64,000 bases of DNA, taken from positions 2,291,072 through 2,355,071 of the forward strand of contig JAQFVV010006309.1 in the NCBI GenBank assembly GCA_028023455.1. The letters are read 5' to 3'. Shown here in pieces: positions 34,915 to 47,095 of this stretch (the stretch's first letter is position 1; the number at the start of each line of letters is the position of its first letter). A program made the position numbers and the translations under genes. The notes beneath the pieces are model-generated. The model ran no database searches. It was not told the DNA's origin and was given only the letters and a program-made list of their open reading frames with translations. The stretch comes from Epiperipatus broadwayi (lineage: Eukaryota; Onychophora; Udeonychophora; Euonychophora; Peripatidae).

Positions 34915-37820
34915 ACAGTCAGAATCGTCTATCTCGCTAACACACTGCAGAATTCAAACCCCAGACATGAAACTGAACATTCTAGGAAGGGTTGCCTTCT
35001 AGATATACTAAGTTCGAATCTAAAGTCCAAATTTCACAGCGCCATCTACGTGATAATGCATATGATGCCACTACTAGTATAACCTTTGACCGGTGCCTGG
35101 TGGTCAGGGAGAAACAAAAGACTCTATACTAAAAGAAGTTTGGGTGGCTAATTAACATCTATGGATTTACAAAAGAAATGCAGAATATATCTATATATAG
35201 ACCGAGACAGTGATAGGAATCAAATAAAATAAGAGATCAAATTTAGTTTTAAATAATTTCACAAAATTTATTTATATAAAATATATATAGAATGCCACTG
35301 TCTGCTTATATGAGACAGGGACGTGTATTAAATAATTGTTGGCATTATATTCCAATAAATGACAAAAGGTTTTAAAGCAAAGTGATATATTCTATTTCTC
35401 GGGTTAATAGCCTTATGATAATGTGCTTGATGAGATAGGAACATGTGCCAGGTGCTTTGAGTAATTATACAAGTTTAAAAAAATATTTGAAATTAAGTGT
35501 TATAAAATATTTATTGATTTCGAGAATGGCAACAAAATGGGAATGTGATCAAAGCATTTATTTGAGAATAATAATAATAGAGTTGCATTGGGAGGTCAGT
35601 ATTGCTGATAAGGAATTTATTAAAGTTGGAGGGTGTGACACGTTTAAGTCACAGATGATTTGTAAAATAAATATAAAATAAAACAATAATGGAATATTTG
35701 GAATGATTATGGAGGGCATTTTGCCGCTAACCCATAGGAAAGTATTTTATGAACAGCCGAAACTTAGCGACTGGGTGACGATTGTGTTTAATTCCCAGGT
35801 GTGTCATTTATGGACACACTCTGCCTGGAAACTGCAATAAGCGAAGAGAACGGACTTGGCCGTGTAAAGAATCCTTGGAAAAGTAAAACAAAGCGGTCTC
35901 AACAACCAATTCACTTACCAGCAATACGAGACTAGTGTATATAAAACATACTGAATGGGTTTTACTTGGATTAAGAGAAATGCCCAATCAAATTCCCCGA
36001 AATTCATTTAAAAGGGTCCGCACATTCTCAATGTCAATGATGAACTTTGAAATTAAAATAGAACACGGTAATTAAAATAGGAAAATGCATGCTTGCGGGT
36101 TTGAAAAGTAAGTATAGATTTATATATGCAATCATGCATTAGGGGACACATTTAATCATTGACCTCGCACTTACTCTCATATTAGATTAAAATCAATAAC
36201 ATGTAGATTTTAAACTATGTGATTATATTATATATTAAAGAATAGAATCACCCTCGAACGAGTGATTTGCAAGATAATAAAATTGGAAAATTATTTAGAA
36301 ATTTAAAATATGCCTTCATAGCAGTGTCTTATTTTCATCAAAGGGAATAATTCACTTGGTCAAAGACAATTCTGACACATTATCATAATAAAATAACAGA
36401 AAGCTTAATCAATAGAAAATATTAACCCAAGGATAGAGAGCAAAATGTTGAGTATATTTAAACACGTTAAAGAAATACATAATCAAGTTATGTGAAATAT
36501 CAGAAAACAATTTAAAATAGTTATAGTATGTTAGTTATCACAAGAGCTCTTGGGTTAATTTAGGGTTACCTCTGGAAAAGCATTTTGGGTAGATTGATAG
36601 TTGGCAGGTTTCTATATAATTTAACAGCAAAATCTGGAAATGTTCATATTTTTGGCAGCGGCAGCAGTTCCGGGGTTCCTTGTGTGATAACTTCCGATGG
36701 TCTATGGCAGCATATGACCATTCCAGAGAAATAGCCTTCTTGCGCTCTACTCTGTCATGTCAAGATTTACAAATTACTACAATAATTTTGGTTAGAAACA
36801 TTAGACCTCAGAATGATTTCTCTTAGATACATTAGAATGGAGAACAAAAAAAAACCCTTCTTTTTATAGTAACTTTAACCATAGAACTGCCCTGGAGCAT
36901 TACAAAAATATATCGGACTTATCAGCTGTAATTAAATCATCCGAATGTCTAAAGGAATTCAACATTAATTAATTTCTTTTGTTAATTTCCCTGTCGACAT
37001 TCGAATTACAAACTAGATTTAATTAAAAATTCCTTTTACTAATTAAAGAAAACCTTAAGTGGACAGCTGCTGTTTTTAGATAAACTTATATAACATTAAC
37101 TAATTAAACTATTGTCCCTGTTTATTTTAACAGAAATATTTGGGATGACTTTTATTAAATTAAACTAAAATTATTTTACTTTTAAATTGCAATATTTGAA
37201 TCTATTTACTAAACGAATATTTACCAAATGAATTTTATTTTAAATCAAAATATATTACCACGGTAATATATTTGTAAATAGATTCAAACAAAATAACTTT
37301 AACAATTTATAATTTTGATATGTTTTAGAATGCATATCATAGTGTGTGCGCATTTACGACTTATATAACCTACTTTTTAATAAATCAAAATTATGTGAAC
37401 ATATACATAATCTATAATCCTTTATTTATTTGGGAATGAGGTATATATATATAATATGAGCATTGTACTCGTGGTTTAAAATTAGGCGGGATTTTCGGTA
37501 TATAAACGTATTGCAGAAAAGGTGAAACGAAGATCTGCAAAGCAGACCTTACTGTTTCAGTATATGCCATTTATTTCACTGTGTTGGAGTTTATTAGGTT
37601 ACTAGTTGCCAGTATAGTTATGATCATGTTTCATTAGATATCAGTTGCTAAGAGTCATTTTATAAACCTGTCATAAATCGAAGCTAAGTAAGCTAATTAT
37701 ATTAAATCAACTTGTTCTAAAATCATCCTACCTTAATAAGATAACAATAATCAATTTGTGGAAATAAAAAAAAATATTACTGCATATTTGCATTTTAGCC
37801 TTAAGTTATGTCTGTCAATC
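34915..37820. other. CpG-retaining, repeat-poor segment
   Basis: CpG dinucleotides are visibly denser here than elsewhere (notably 35735-35940, 36000-36260, 36650-36760 and 37340-37540), and G+C is raised. No transposon motif was found. A degenerate SINE B box ('aagttcgaatcta') is near 35010. Frames such as 35445-35681 encode nothing I recognise. It might be a promoter or unmethylated regulatory region, a 5' non-coding exon region, or an unrecognised young element. I found no convincing splice-bounded coding exon. Confidence 0.35.
37194..37294. repeat. Short nested hairpin
   Basis: 'tttgaatctatttac' (37194) pairs with 'gtaaatagattcaaa' (about 37275-37290), and just inside the right arm is a perfect palindrome centred on 'taccacggta'. 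It could form a stem-loop; the function is unknown. Confidence 0.6.
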
Positions 37821-37821
37821 G

Positions 37822-37922
37822 TTGTTAGCTGGGAGGTCATCGCAGCTGCCTTGCAAGCAAGTAGTTGGTTGCAGAGGGTTGTGGGTTCACGTCCCGGCCG
37901 ATGCTATGACATATGGAAAAAA
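37822..37922 (+). repeat. tRNA-derived SINE, family B, copy 1
   Basis: tRNA-like head with A box 'ttagctgggaggtc' and B box 'gggttcacgtccc', followed by 'gatgctatgacatatgg' and a short A-rich tail. Near-identical copies are at 39603-39710 (minus) and 50531-50634 (+). The head is too diverged in the stems to be a working tRNA gene. The open frame at 37758-37961 merely crosses it. Confidence 0.75.
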
Positions 37923-38234
37923 GTTATGTTTAAAAAATTTATGCTCAAGTCCACTCTTTAAATAGATTAAATATTTGCTTGAATAATTTCACTAATATTA
38001 AAATAATCTATTTTATTGCCAGATTGCTTTCAGGAGAAATATCAAATTAAAAATTAATAAGTAATTTAATTAATATTATAATTTTTAATAATTAATATAT
38101 ATATATGAAATCATACGAAAATACACATAAAAAAGTAAATACTGCCTACCGCCCTGCTAGTAATTATAAATAAAATAGAAAATCGTATAATATTGCATTA
38201 CTAACCAAAAAACTAAATTTTACTAAGTCTCTCA

Positions 38235-38585
38235 TAACCATGGTTTCATCTACCAACAATTAGATGTTCTCAAGTGAAATTCAACAAGGTACAAACAGCA
38301 TATATATACAAAACAAAATAGCTTTCCCATTATTCATTTCAAAAAACAACTTTTTTCAACATTTAATGATGTCTTCTTGTGAGTGATGGCTTTCTGATGC
38401 TATGATCTCAAATGGCCACCAGTCTCATTAAGACCTCCTTTGATGCTAAAGGAAGTTTGTTTTTAAAGTGAATGATGGGAAGACTATTTTGTTTTGTGTA
38501 TATATGTTGTATGCATCTTGTTGAATTTTAACTTAAAAATATCTATTTATTAATAGATGAAACCATAGTTGTAGAAGAATTTTAA
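38235..38585. repeat. Inverted-repeat element (foldback)
   Basis: The left arm 38239-38353 starts 'catggtttcatctacc'. The right arm, about 38452-38575, ends 'gatgaaaccatag'. 'acaaaacaaaatag' and 'cattattcatttc' pair with 'ctattttgttttgt' and 'gtgaatgatgg'. Mismatches are scattered, so it is not recent. The centre (38360-38450) is richer in C and G. Confidence 0.65.
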
Positions 38586-39602
38586 TAAAATTTTGTGTTT
38601 TGTAATGTTATATAGTTTTCTATTTTATTAAAAAAATGTATAATTTTAAAGATTAATGTATTATGCAAAGGTGTTAAAATATTGCAATGTCAATATATAG
38701 AAGTATTTATTTTCCATACTAACAGTTAATCATATTAAACCAGATAAACAACTAGTTTTCCAGTATAAAATTGGATTGTTTTATTGTTAATCTCAATGCT
38801 AGTTTTGACCCATTAATTATATTTTTCGTTTGGTCCAAAGATAGATTGTGGTGTGCAAGTTAAAGGCTGAATTCTTTGATAATAGCATGTGACAAAATTA
38901 ACCAAGAAGCAAAACTAACTATATATGTCAGTTGTAATTTATATAGCACCACTTTATTTCTGTGTCATCTAAGCAAACATAAGGAATGAATATATATATA
39001 GTACTAAGCTGTATCTCAAGAAAGTTTCTTCTATTCTTTAAAAGAAGGGCTGCTTTGCATTATAATAATCGTAAGGGGCATATTTTATATATAAAATAAT
39101 ATTTAGGTGAATGTTTAAGAAAAGTATGAATCCAATCATTGTTGCCTTCATCATTGGATAGGTCAAATACGTAAAACTAAATGCAGTCCTATTTTACTTT
39201 CAGAGAAAAAAATGGAATGATTATACTAAAACAAAGTAATAAATATTTTTTTTAATTCTTGCAGTCGATCAACATTTTACAGATATTATCCACTTTACTT
39301 TTTTTCTATTCCCAATCTATTTAATGTCATATTTCATTATATGCTGTGAACTCACAAAGATGACATAGAAGTTATTTTATTATAAATAAATTTACTAAAA
39401 TGTATGGTTAAATATCTGAATGGACAAGTCTATTTAAAATGAAAACTTAAGGATGTTTGAAAATTTAAGCCATCAGCTTGAGCACCATAATTAAAATAAA
39501 AAGTATATTTTGTAAAACCATAGCTCTATCTGGTATAAAATAGTATTATCTTATGCATTAATTACTCATATATATATATATATGTTTCAATTTGAAATTG
39601 CT
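38586..39602. other. Unassigned A+T-rich stretch
   Basis: Nothing recognised apart from short TA tracts (38990-39000 and 39570-39582). Confidence 0.45.
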
Positions 39603-39710
39603 TTTTTTTCCATATGTCAAAGCATCGGCCAGGAAGTGAACCCGCAACAACTGTCTGCAAGCAATTGCTTGCTTGCAAGGCAGCTGCGCTGACCTCTTGG
39701 CTACCAATGC
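39603..39710 (-). repeat. tRNA-derived SINE, family B, copy 2
   Basis: Reverse-complement copy of 37822-37922: 'catatgtcaaagcatcggcc' at the left, then the B box complement 'gaagtgaacccgc', and 'gacctcttggctacc' (A box complement) at the right. A poly(A) tail appears as T's at 39600-39610. The minus frame at 39558-39740 is only this SINE read through. Confidence 0.75.
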
Positions 39711-40159
39711 TTGAAAAGGGATAAAAAGCTTCCATATCATTTAATATTTTACACTTAATTGCATTAAGATTTACAATAAGTTATTTGGAAACTACATAGT
39801 TATCAAATAGGACACAATGTACAAGGTTTAAAATAATATATATACTCTTTAGTTTATTTGATTGCTGTGTGTTCTGGTGTCATAAATTTATTTATTATTC
39901 ATGATATTTTCATAAAAGAAAATTTATGTACTATCAGTTAAAAGTAAAATAATAAAATTTTTAGAAGTCCATAAATAAAAAGTTATTTGGCTAAAATGTT
40001 AATATCTCAAAAGGTACATTTAATGAAATATTTTTTTATTATTGTGGGGGGGGGGGCAATAATTTTGATCAGAAGACATTTCAAGATTCTACTGATCTAT
40101 TTTTGTTAATATTTTTGATTAAATCTGTTTCGAAGATATATATATAGTATTATTTCAAG
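39711..40159. other. Unassigned A+T-rich stretch
   Basis: Contains a pure run of 11 G (40046-40056); otherwise nothing recognised. Confidence 0.5.
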
Positions 40160-40330
40160 GAGCTTCGTGTAATAAAAATATAATAGCTAAATAGCTGACA
40201 TTTCAGTACAATAACAAGTACTTTTTTAGAGCTTCTTTCTCAAATAATAATAAGAAGCTCTGAGGAAAGTACTTGTTATTGTACTGAAAAGTCAGTTATT
40301 TAGCTATAGTATTTTTATTACATGGAAACT
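40160..40330. repeat. Inverted-repeat hairpin (MITE-like)
   Basis: 'tcagtacaataacaagtact' (left, about 40203) pairs exactly with 'agtacttgttattgtactga' (about 40268). Outer blocks 'gtaataaaaatataatagct' and 'agctatagtatttttattac' pair with few changes. An inner 'agagcttctt' / 'aagaagctct' closes the loop. Total about 170 bp. Confidence 0.75.
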
Positions 40331-41602
40331 CTGAAAATAATACTATAAATTCATTTATTTATGAGAATATTATAATTAAATATATATATTAAATATATTT
40401 AAAACTTCCACTCCACTATATATTGTTGAAAAATATCAGAAATGACTCCTGAAAAAAGAGCAAATGACTTAGATACATTTCATATTAAACAAGCATTCAT
40501 CAGTTGGCTCATGTCACAATCTTTAAATACACAGTTACCATTTGTTCAGTATTTATCTTTGGTCATATGTTTCACGAATTTGCAACAGGATGAAAGTTTT
40601 AAATATATTTATTATATATGAAAAAAAAGGAGATGAAGTTAAATTATTCCATGTGTTTATATTAATTAAAGAAATATATTAACATTTAACTGAGATTTAA
40701 GGTTTATATCTGGGCTAGGAGTAATCTCTACTTTAATAGAATGATTAAAAACTGTGTTTAATGAATACACACTAAAATAACATTTCTCTGTTACATTTAC
40801 ATCACTACTATTATATCTGGAAAACTGACCATGAAGCAACAAACTGACACATAATATGTATGTGTATTTTGCTTTGAATCACATTTTTTTCTAGTATCCC
40901 TAGAGTTTAACATTAAAAACTTCATACATAAAAATAGTGATGCAATATATTTAAATTACTATGCAAACATTATTCAAAATACAAATACTTCTTAAACTAC
41001 ACATATCTTGAAATGCATCGTATGAGGTAAAAAAATAGGCAATTGACTATATATTTCAAATAATTAAAAAATGTAATAATTAACAAAACATGGAGATATA
41101 AAAATTTAAAAAGATAAATGGTCAATTTCTCCATTGATAATGTGTAGAAAGCAATCCAATTTTAAGTTAAATTTACATCCCATAAATGAATGCAGGTAGA
41201 AAGTTTCCAAGCCAACAGTTATATGATCTAAATTTCATTCAGACCTGGAGTTTGCTAACTTTATCCTGGAGTTTAAGTTTAGAAACCTAATGGATATATA
41301 AAGTTTTAAAATATTTAAATTAATCTTCAGTATTTTAATCTCTGAAGTGAATAATATTTAAAAATATGATATATAAATTAAATAGGAGTTAAAAGAAATT
41401 GAAAGCTTATAAATTTATTTATAAACAGACTTTATGCAATGATTAAATAATTTATGAACTCCACAAAAATAAAACTAAATTAAGCTTAAAAATGAATAAA
41501 ATCTATTTTATATTTTTAAAGGTATTTATGATTTTAAATTTTTATATTAATTAAAAAATCTTGTTTGTTTGGCACATAAGGCTTTTAATATATATATATA
41601 TA
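40331..41602. other. Unassigned A+T-rich stretch
   Basis: A faint relative of the 330-753 SINE may lie at 40480-40600 ('aacaagcattcatcagttgg'), too diverged to annotate firmly. The rest is low-complexity. Confidence 0.4.
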
Positions 41603-42030
41603 TATTACTAGTGAGACTATATCATTCAACAAAATATGGATAGGTGTATGTTGAGATTGGTAAGAAGGAATTGAAAGCAAATACTTTGATGAGAAGGCAA
41701 ATTGATGTAACTGAGGTCACCAAATGAATTAAGAGATTGAAATATATCTTTACTGGACATATTAATAGAAGAGATTGTAATAGATGGAAAGTTGAAGTCT
41801 TAATTTGGATATGAAAAGGTTGTAAAATATTTAGAAAGATATCACATGTGAGATGGATAGTGTAAATACTTATTCTGAAATAAATGGATAAAATAAGTGA
41901 AATTGTTAGTGTAATATGGAGAAGTTAGAGTTTGGACAAATTCTGTTAAACTTGGATCTTACATTGAACAGATAGATGCTGGTTGATAGTGATAATGATG
42001 AAACTTTTAAACTCAAATGTGAATGCAATT
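41603..42030 (+). pseudogene. RTE-like LINE C-terminal remnant
   Basis: On +, from 41698, the translation reads 'QIDVTEVTK', a stop, 'IKRLKYIFTGHINRRDCNRW', later 'HVRWI' and 'IVSVIWRS', matching the C-terminal block of invertebrate endonuclease-reverse transcriptases (DV..RI..LKW.WAGH..R..D.RW ... RW.DDI ... W). Several stops. It is 5' truncated at the TA tract ending at about 41606. It is probably the same clade as the minus-strand copy at 8150-10520, but the two parts do not overlap so I cannot compare them. Confidence 0.7.
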
Positions 42031-43030
42031 TTTAAAGTAAGTATTCACCATTTAATTGTGTTGATAATGAGCTAAAATAGAAGCTTATGTAGTAACTTAA
42101 AACGTAACCTTAATCTCTGCATTAGAATGGTCTTAACTCATAGTGCCACATCCTTCATAAACTTAAACTAAAGTTCTAAAATATCACGTAAGAGGTTTAC
42201 TTGCACTGCTTTTTTTAAAGAGTGCTTTTTAGAGTTAAAAAGAAGGGTAATTTAGAGTGCTGTATTAAACATTAATTGATTATATTTTATAATGACGCAA
42301 ACATTGTTGCAATTTTTTGACTTTAGAATGACTTCTCTTATGAAGTATAACTAACGGATTATCATTTTCTCAAGAACTCAAATTCTTATTTTCCCTTAGT
42401 TTTGCCTTCTTTGTAGTTTAGGATCCACGAAATGATTATTTATTAGGAGGAGTTCAGTTATGTCTAATCTCTTGGTGGAAAGAATTCCATATATACCATC
42501 TATATTTAGTTGGTGATGAATTATTAATAGTGTATTAATTTTTTATGAACTACTTGATTATTTATGTAATATATGTGTTAAAGTGACTTTTATTTGATAA
42601 AATGATTTACAGAGTTATATTTTATAAATTTAGAGACATATTATAAAAAAATTAAGCAAAAATTGATGAAGAAACTTGTAATGTAAGTATGATGAAGTAT
42701 TTTATTTAGTATTTCAAATAATGATTACAATTGTAAGAATAATCTATTTTTACAATCATATATTAATGAGTGAGGGGGTTAAAAAAGAATAGTCAAATCA
42801 ATATGGCATTGTGAATAAAATGAAAGTCCAGGTAGGCAAAAAATATCTATTGGTACATGGGATTGGCTTCTGATTTTAATATTAATTAATTTGAGTGTTT
42901 TGTATTTGTGTTAGATGGGGTTAAAAATTAAGTAGGATCTTATGAATTAGTGAAAGAAAAGAAAAAAAAATTCGAATTCTTATGTTAGGAAAAAAGCTTC
43001 TGCATATGCTATCAGTACTTATCTAATATT
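42031..43030. other. Unassigned A+T-rich stretch
   Basis: Possibly the 3' non-coding tail of the RTE-like remnant at first; nothing else recognised. Confidence 0.45.
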
Positions 43031-43405
43031 AAAACAGGCAAAACTCACTATACATATTGCCACACACAGCAAGCTAGAGTAATCAATGGATGCCAGAAGG
43101 CTTGTGCATAAAATCCCCATCTAGTGTCTACACATCCAATATCCCCAGACTAGTTTCTGGCTTGTGGCCTTCGTCACTGCACCTAGATCTTTGGATTCAA
43201 AGCTCCTCACTGATGAAGGTCACAAGCCAGAAACTAGTTGGGAGATATTGGATGAGTAAGCACTAGATGGGGATTTTATGCCCAAGCCTTCTGGCATCCA
43301 TTGATTACTCTAGCTTGTTGTGTGTGACAATATGTATAGTGAGTTTTGCCTGTTTTAACAACAGTTATACACAAGCATAAGAAGTGGTGGCCATGTGATG
43401 TTTAT
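43031..43405. repeat. Foldback element with C+G-richer arms
   Basis: Arms 43031-43170 and 43216-43357 pair: 'aaaacaggcaaaactcacta' with 'tagtgagttttgcctgtttt', 'gtaatcaatggatgccagaa' with 'ttctggcatccattgattac', and 'agactagtttctggcttgtg' with 'cacaagccagaaactagttg'. A loop of about 45 bp remains. The right flank 43358-43405 ('ccatgtgatgttta') also belongs to the family, because it follows the single-arm copy at 11836-11965. A related deleted copy is at 52400-52490. Confidence 0.75.
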
Positions 43406-46022
43406 TTACTTATCTAATATATAGACATGGGGCATATTTTTAAATATGAGAAGTCACTTGACATTAACTTTTAATACATTTTACATCTTAATATTCTTCA
43501 AAGATTCTTCTTGTATAATGAAAATTGCAGAAACATTATTCAATGTTATAGAGCCATTAGAAGCCTGAAAATCATTAAAAGATCTATGTTTTATTTTTAT
43601 CTTTTTATATATTTCTATTTAAAAATTATTCTGGGATCTTCACTTTAATAAACCACTATACATCGCTGAAGAACTATCTCAAAATTCTTATTTTCGCATT
43701 GAAAACGAGCTTGTGGTAGAATTTTTTTCAATGTTGCCCTTATCATATTACCTCCAATAAAATGATCTCCACATACTTTTATAAAAGGTAAGCCATAAAG
43801 TCTTTAAAATATCCAAAGTCCATTGCAGAACAAATATATTTTTAGAAACTCTTCATAGAGGGAGCAGTAAAAAAGAATTCACTACCATTTGTATTTGAAA
43901 GGTTTATCATTGTTATTTTACTCTGTCATTAAGAATATGTACACACCCATTTTACTGTCAATATTAGACTTTTATCTGGATTGGATACAGGTTAGCTATT
44001 TGACAGAATTATCAAAACCTTACTGAAACTTAAAAACATTTTGTAGTTTAATCTGCCAATAATTGGATGCTGATTATATAAATAGTATATTACTTTTTAA
44101 ATTATGAGGGTCCGATAATATAGTGGTATACTTCAAATCTGCCATTATTATAATTTTTTTATTTGTAAATTTCAATCTTATTCTTCCATTGTTGTTCTGA
44201 TGTAATTATTAATTTAACATATTATTGCTAACTATGTTGATAATATATTTATTATGAGTTTTTATAAAATGTTATATGATCTTGTTTTTAATTTCAATTG
44301 TTTAACAATTGTACTATTTTTTTTTTGGCCCTTTTTTTTCATCATTATAAAAATAATATATTAAACAAAAATTTTAATGCAAGTACTGTTGTTTTGTTAC
44401 CATTTTAGCTTTTTGTCTAAAAATTTGGAGTGCTATACATTATTATTTTATATTTTGTTTGCAAAATATGCCATAGCTCAGTTTTGTAAGATTCAGTTTT
44501 ATTAAGTGATTATTCTACCTAAATATATTGCATATTCATATAAACTGAGGGAGATGTTTAGTAGGATTGTATTTATTCCTGATTTATGTGTTTTGAAATA
44601 TCTATTTTTACAATAAGAAACAATTATTAACATGTTGCTTATGAAATAAATGAAATTTTGATTTAAATTTTCGCATATATTTTGAATATTTTTACAGTAT
44701 CTTACCAGAAAATATTTACAATTGGGACATTTGCTCTCTCAAAATCCATACATTAAATAACAAATAATTTGAAAAAAAAAAAAAAAGATACGCATAAATT
44801 GTATATGTACATTATGATTGTCATTGTAAATTGTTTGCCACCAATTTTCTTTTTTCTCTCTCTCTCTCTCTGTCACACACACACGCACACACAGAGTCTC
44901 ATGTGAAAGGATTGCATTAATTGTTATCACTATTACAAATTATCAAATTGAAAGTTTGTTTCTCCAAACTGCAAAGTTAATGCTAATAGAAATTCTGACA
45001 AATCTAAGAGAAGTTGTGAAGTTCTTTCTTTTGTAATTAAAATGAATGGATTTTTTTTAAAGAAAGAGAGCGGTCAAATGAACAAAGACACACACACATA
45101 CTTAGTCAATTAGATTTGAGTTTTCAATAACAATTATTCTATTTTTATACTAATTATTTCGGTCGATGTCTTAATGCATATCATTTTTATATAAAAGTAG
45201 ATTATATATTTGTATGTCAGCTTAATTTTTATATATTGTATTTTTTTAAACTAGATTTGTTTTTTTTTGTTTTTTAAATTTAAGCTATAATAATTCTTCT
45301 GCAATAAACATATTATTCGAAACTAAACATCCATGTGTTTGAACATTTTGTTTTGAATTTCTGTTATGTTTGTTAAATATATTCAATATTCTTATAATAT
45401 CTGTCTGCAAAATATTATATAGGATATATGCTGCATTCGCATCCTCAAAAATTATAGGTTTAGTAACTGCTTGAAAAAAATATTATTTAAAATTTTTTAG
45501 GAAAAAATATATTAAAATTTCATATAGATTTGTCAACATAATTTGAGTAGCATTCCAAATTGTCTACTTTTTACTTTAGATATTCCATATTTTTTAATAA
45601 TTTGCTAATATATTTCAAATTATAATCATTCTCATATTATACAATGATCTTAAAACATTAAAAAAAAAAACAAAAAAAAAACATTTTTTTGCTATATATC
45701 ATTGTCATTTTATAAATGAATTTAGCATTTAGATCCATTTAAAAAAAAGTCTATAAGTTGTTTCATTAAAATCTTTAAATTTTGTTAAAAATTTGCATGC
45801 AATGATCAAGTGTATATAAGGTTTAAAGTATAATCTTTTCTCTCTTTATAGTACTGAATGTTAATATCTGTGGTATTTGTATATCAGTATCAAAACACAC
45901 AAAGCTATCAAATAGTAGAATTTGATACTATTATCATCATCATCATTGGTCAAACCATCTGTCATGACCTTCCCACATTTTTTCTTTTTCATTTTGTTCA
46001 ATGGTAAAATTTTTCTATAATT
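43406..46022. other. Unassigned A+T-rich stretch with microsatellites
   Basis: Only simple repeats are seen: a (TC)n-(CA)n compound microsatellite at 44853-44894 and a short (CA)n at 45087-45099, plus long A and T runs near 45660-45685. The minus frame at 44739-44930 is the microsatellite read as protein. Confidence 0.55.
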
Positions 46023-46560
46023 TTAATGTGCACTCTGTAATTTGACATTGGTTGTTGATGTACACTTTAAATAAAATTGAATTGAATTATCATCATCCTT
46101 TAAAATGTTTTTTTGTTTTTTTGGCAAGTAAAGACCTCCCAACAAATATTCACATGACCAAATCATTTTATATCTATTTGTTCTTATACTACAATATTTA
46201 AGGGTCTGGAATTCTTCATCTACAATTTTTCTGAGTTGTTTTTTCTTTATATTGAAGTGAATGTAATCTAGAGCTTCTTTTTTTTTTTGCATCTAATTTA
46301 CTTATTGCTATCTTTTTTGTCTAATCTCCATATGTATATATTTTTGTATGATTTCCTTTTATTAATCTTTATTTGAGATTACTTTCAGTTATTAGACTCT
46401 TGCTATATGAAAACATCTATTGATAAATGTTTGGAACTTCTAAGTTCATTGATCAGTTATCAATGTTCACTTCTGTATAAAATCCATTTCATATTATTCT
46501 CATAAGTCTTCAATTTTGTTTTAATTTTCTGTTCTGTAGATCTTTTTATCTGATATAGAT
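46023..46560 (-). pseudogene. Unrecognised decayed coding segment
   Basis: The minus frame 46292-46023 (89 residues) is not low-complexity: it has 'EALDYIHFNIKKKQLRKIVD', 'FQTLKYCSIRTNRYKMIW' and 'YLLGGLYLPKKQKN'. Upstream on minus (46560-46293) more protein-like sequence appears in broken frames, for example 'NNMKWILYRSEH', 'LINELRSSKHLS' and 'INKRKSYKNIY'. Downstream, 45950-46020 reads 'KEKMWEGHDRWFDQ' in another frame. I do not recognise the family. It looks like a dead copy of a repetitive or retrotransposed ORF. No splice sites were evident. Confidence 0.45.
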
Positions 46561-46777
46561 TAATAAAGTCAATTAATTCCAATTTTTATATTAATTGTTC
46601 TTTTTGGAAAATAAAAAAGCTATGCATTGTTATGATTGATTACTTTTACGTTTATTTTGATTTTTTACGTTTTGTTTTGATGCCATGCTCAGCTCATCTA
46701 TTATACATTTGTATACATTGAATATCTTAATTCTAAGGAATAAACTCCTTTATGTTGTTTATCTTATAATCAATAAC

Positions 46778-47095
46778 ATATAATATAAATCTTTATTATA
46801 TTATAACAACAACTTATAAATACATCACATAATAATTATATATATAAAAGCCTTTTTCGGTAATACTAACTTTTTTTACTCTTTTCAATATCTCTTACTA
46901 ATACCAACACGTATATTACGTACATAGCGACATCTACCGACATTTCCTATGTACGTAATATACGTGTTGGTATTAGTAAGAGATATTAAAAAGGGTAAAA
47001 AATTTAGTATTACCGAAAAAGGCTTTTATATATATAATTATTATGTGATGTATTTATAAGTTGTTGTTATAATATAATAAAGATTTATATTATAT
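46778..47095. repeat. Near-perfect 318-bp palindrome (recent MITE or hairpin)
   Basis: The left arm 46778-46928 and right arm 46948-47095 are reverse complements with only a handful of differences (around 46870-46890 versus 46990-47005). The ends show 'ataatataaatctttattat'. Inner sequence includes 'gcctttttcggtaatacta' and 'cgtatattacgtaca'. The loop of about 20 bp reads 'agcgacatctaccgacattt'. There is no coding sequence. A transcript would form a long hairpin. Confidence 0.8.

Noticed and set aside
36070-36112. ATG followed by a strong donor-like 'gaaaagtaagtat', possible first exon
   Set aside because: The exon would end in phase 2 but the Ig exon needs phase 1, the peptide (MHACGFEK) is not a signal peptide, and no other support exists.
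37822-37895. Possible tRNA gene
   Set aside because: A and B boxes are present but acceptor and anticodon stems do not pair, and three dispersed copies with the same tail show it is a SINE.
44739-44930. 63-residue minus frame
   Set aside because: It is the (TC)n-(CA)n microsatellite translated as Glu/Arg and Val/Cys repeats.
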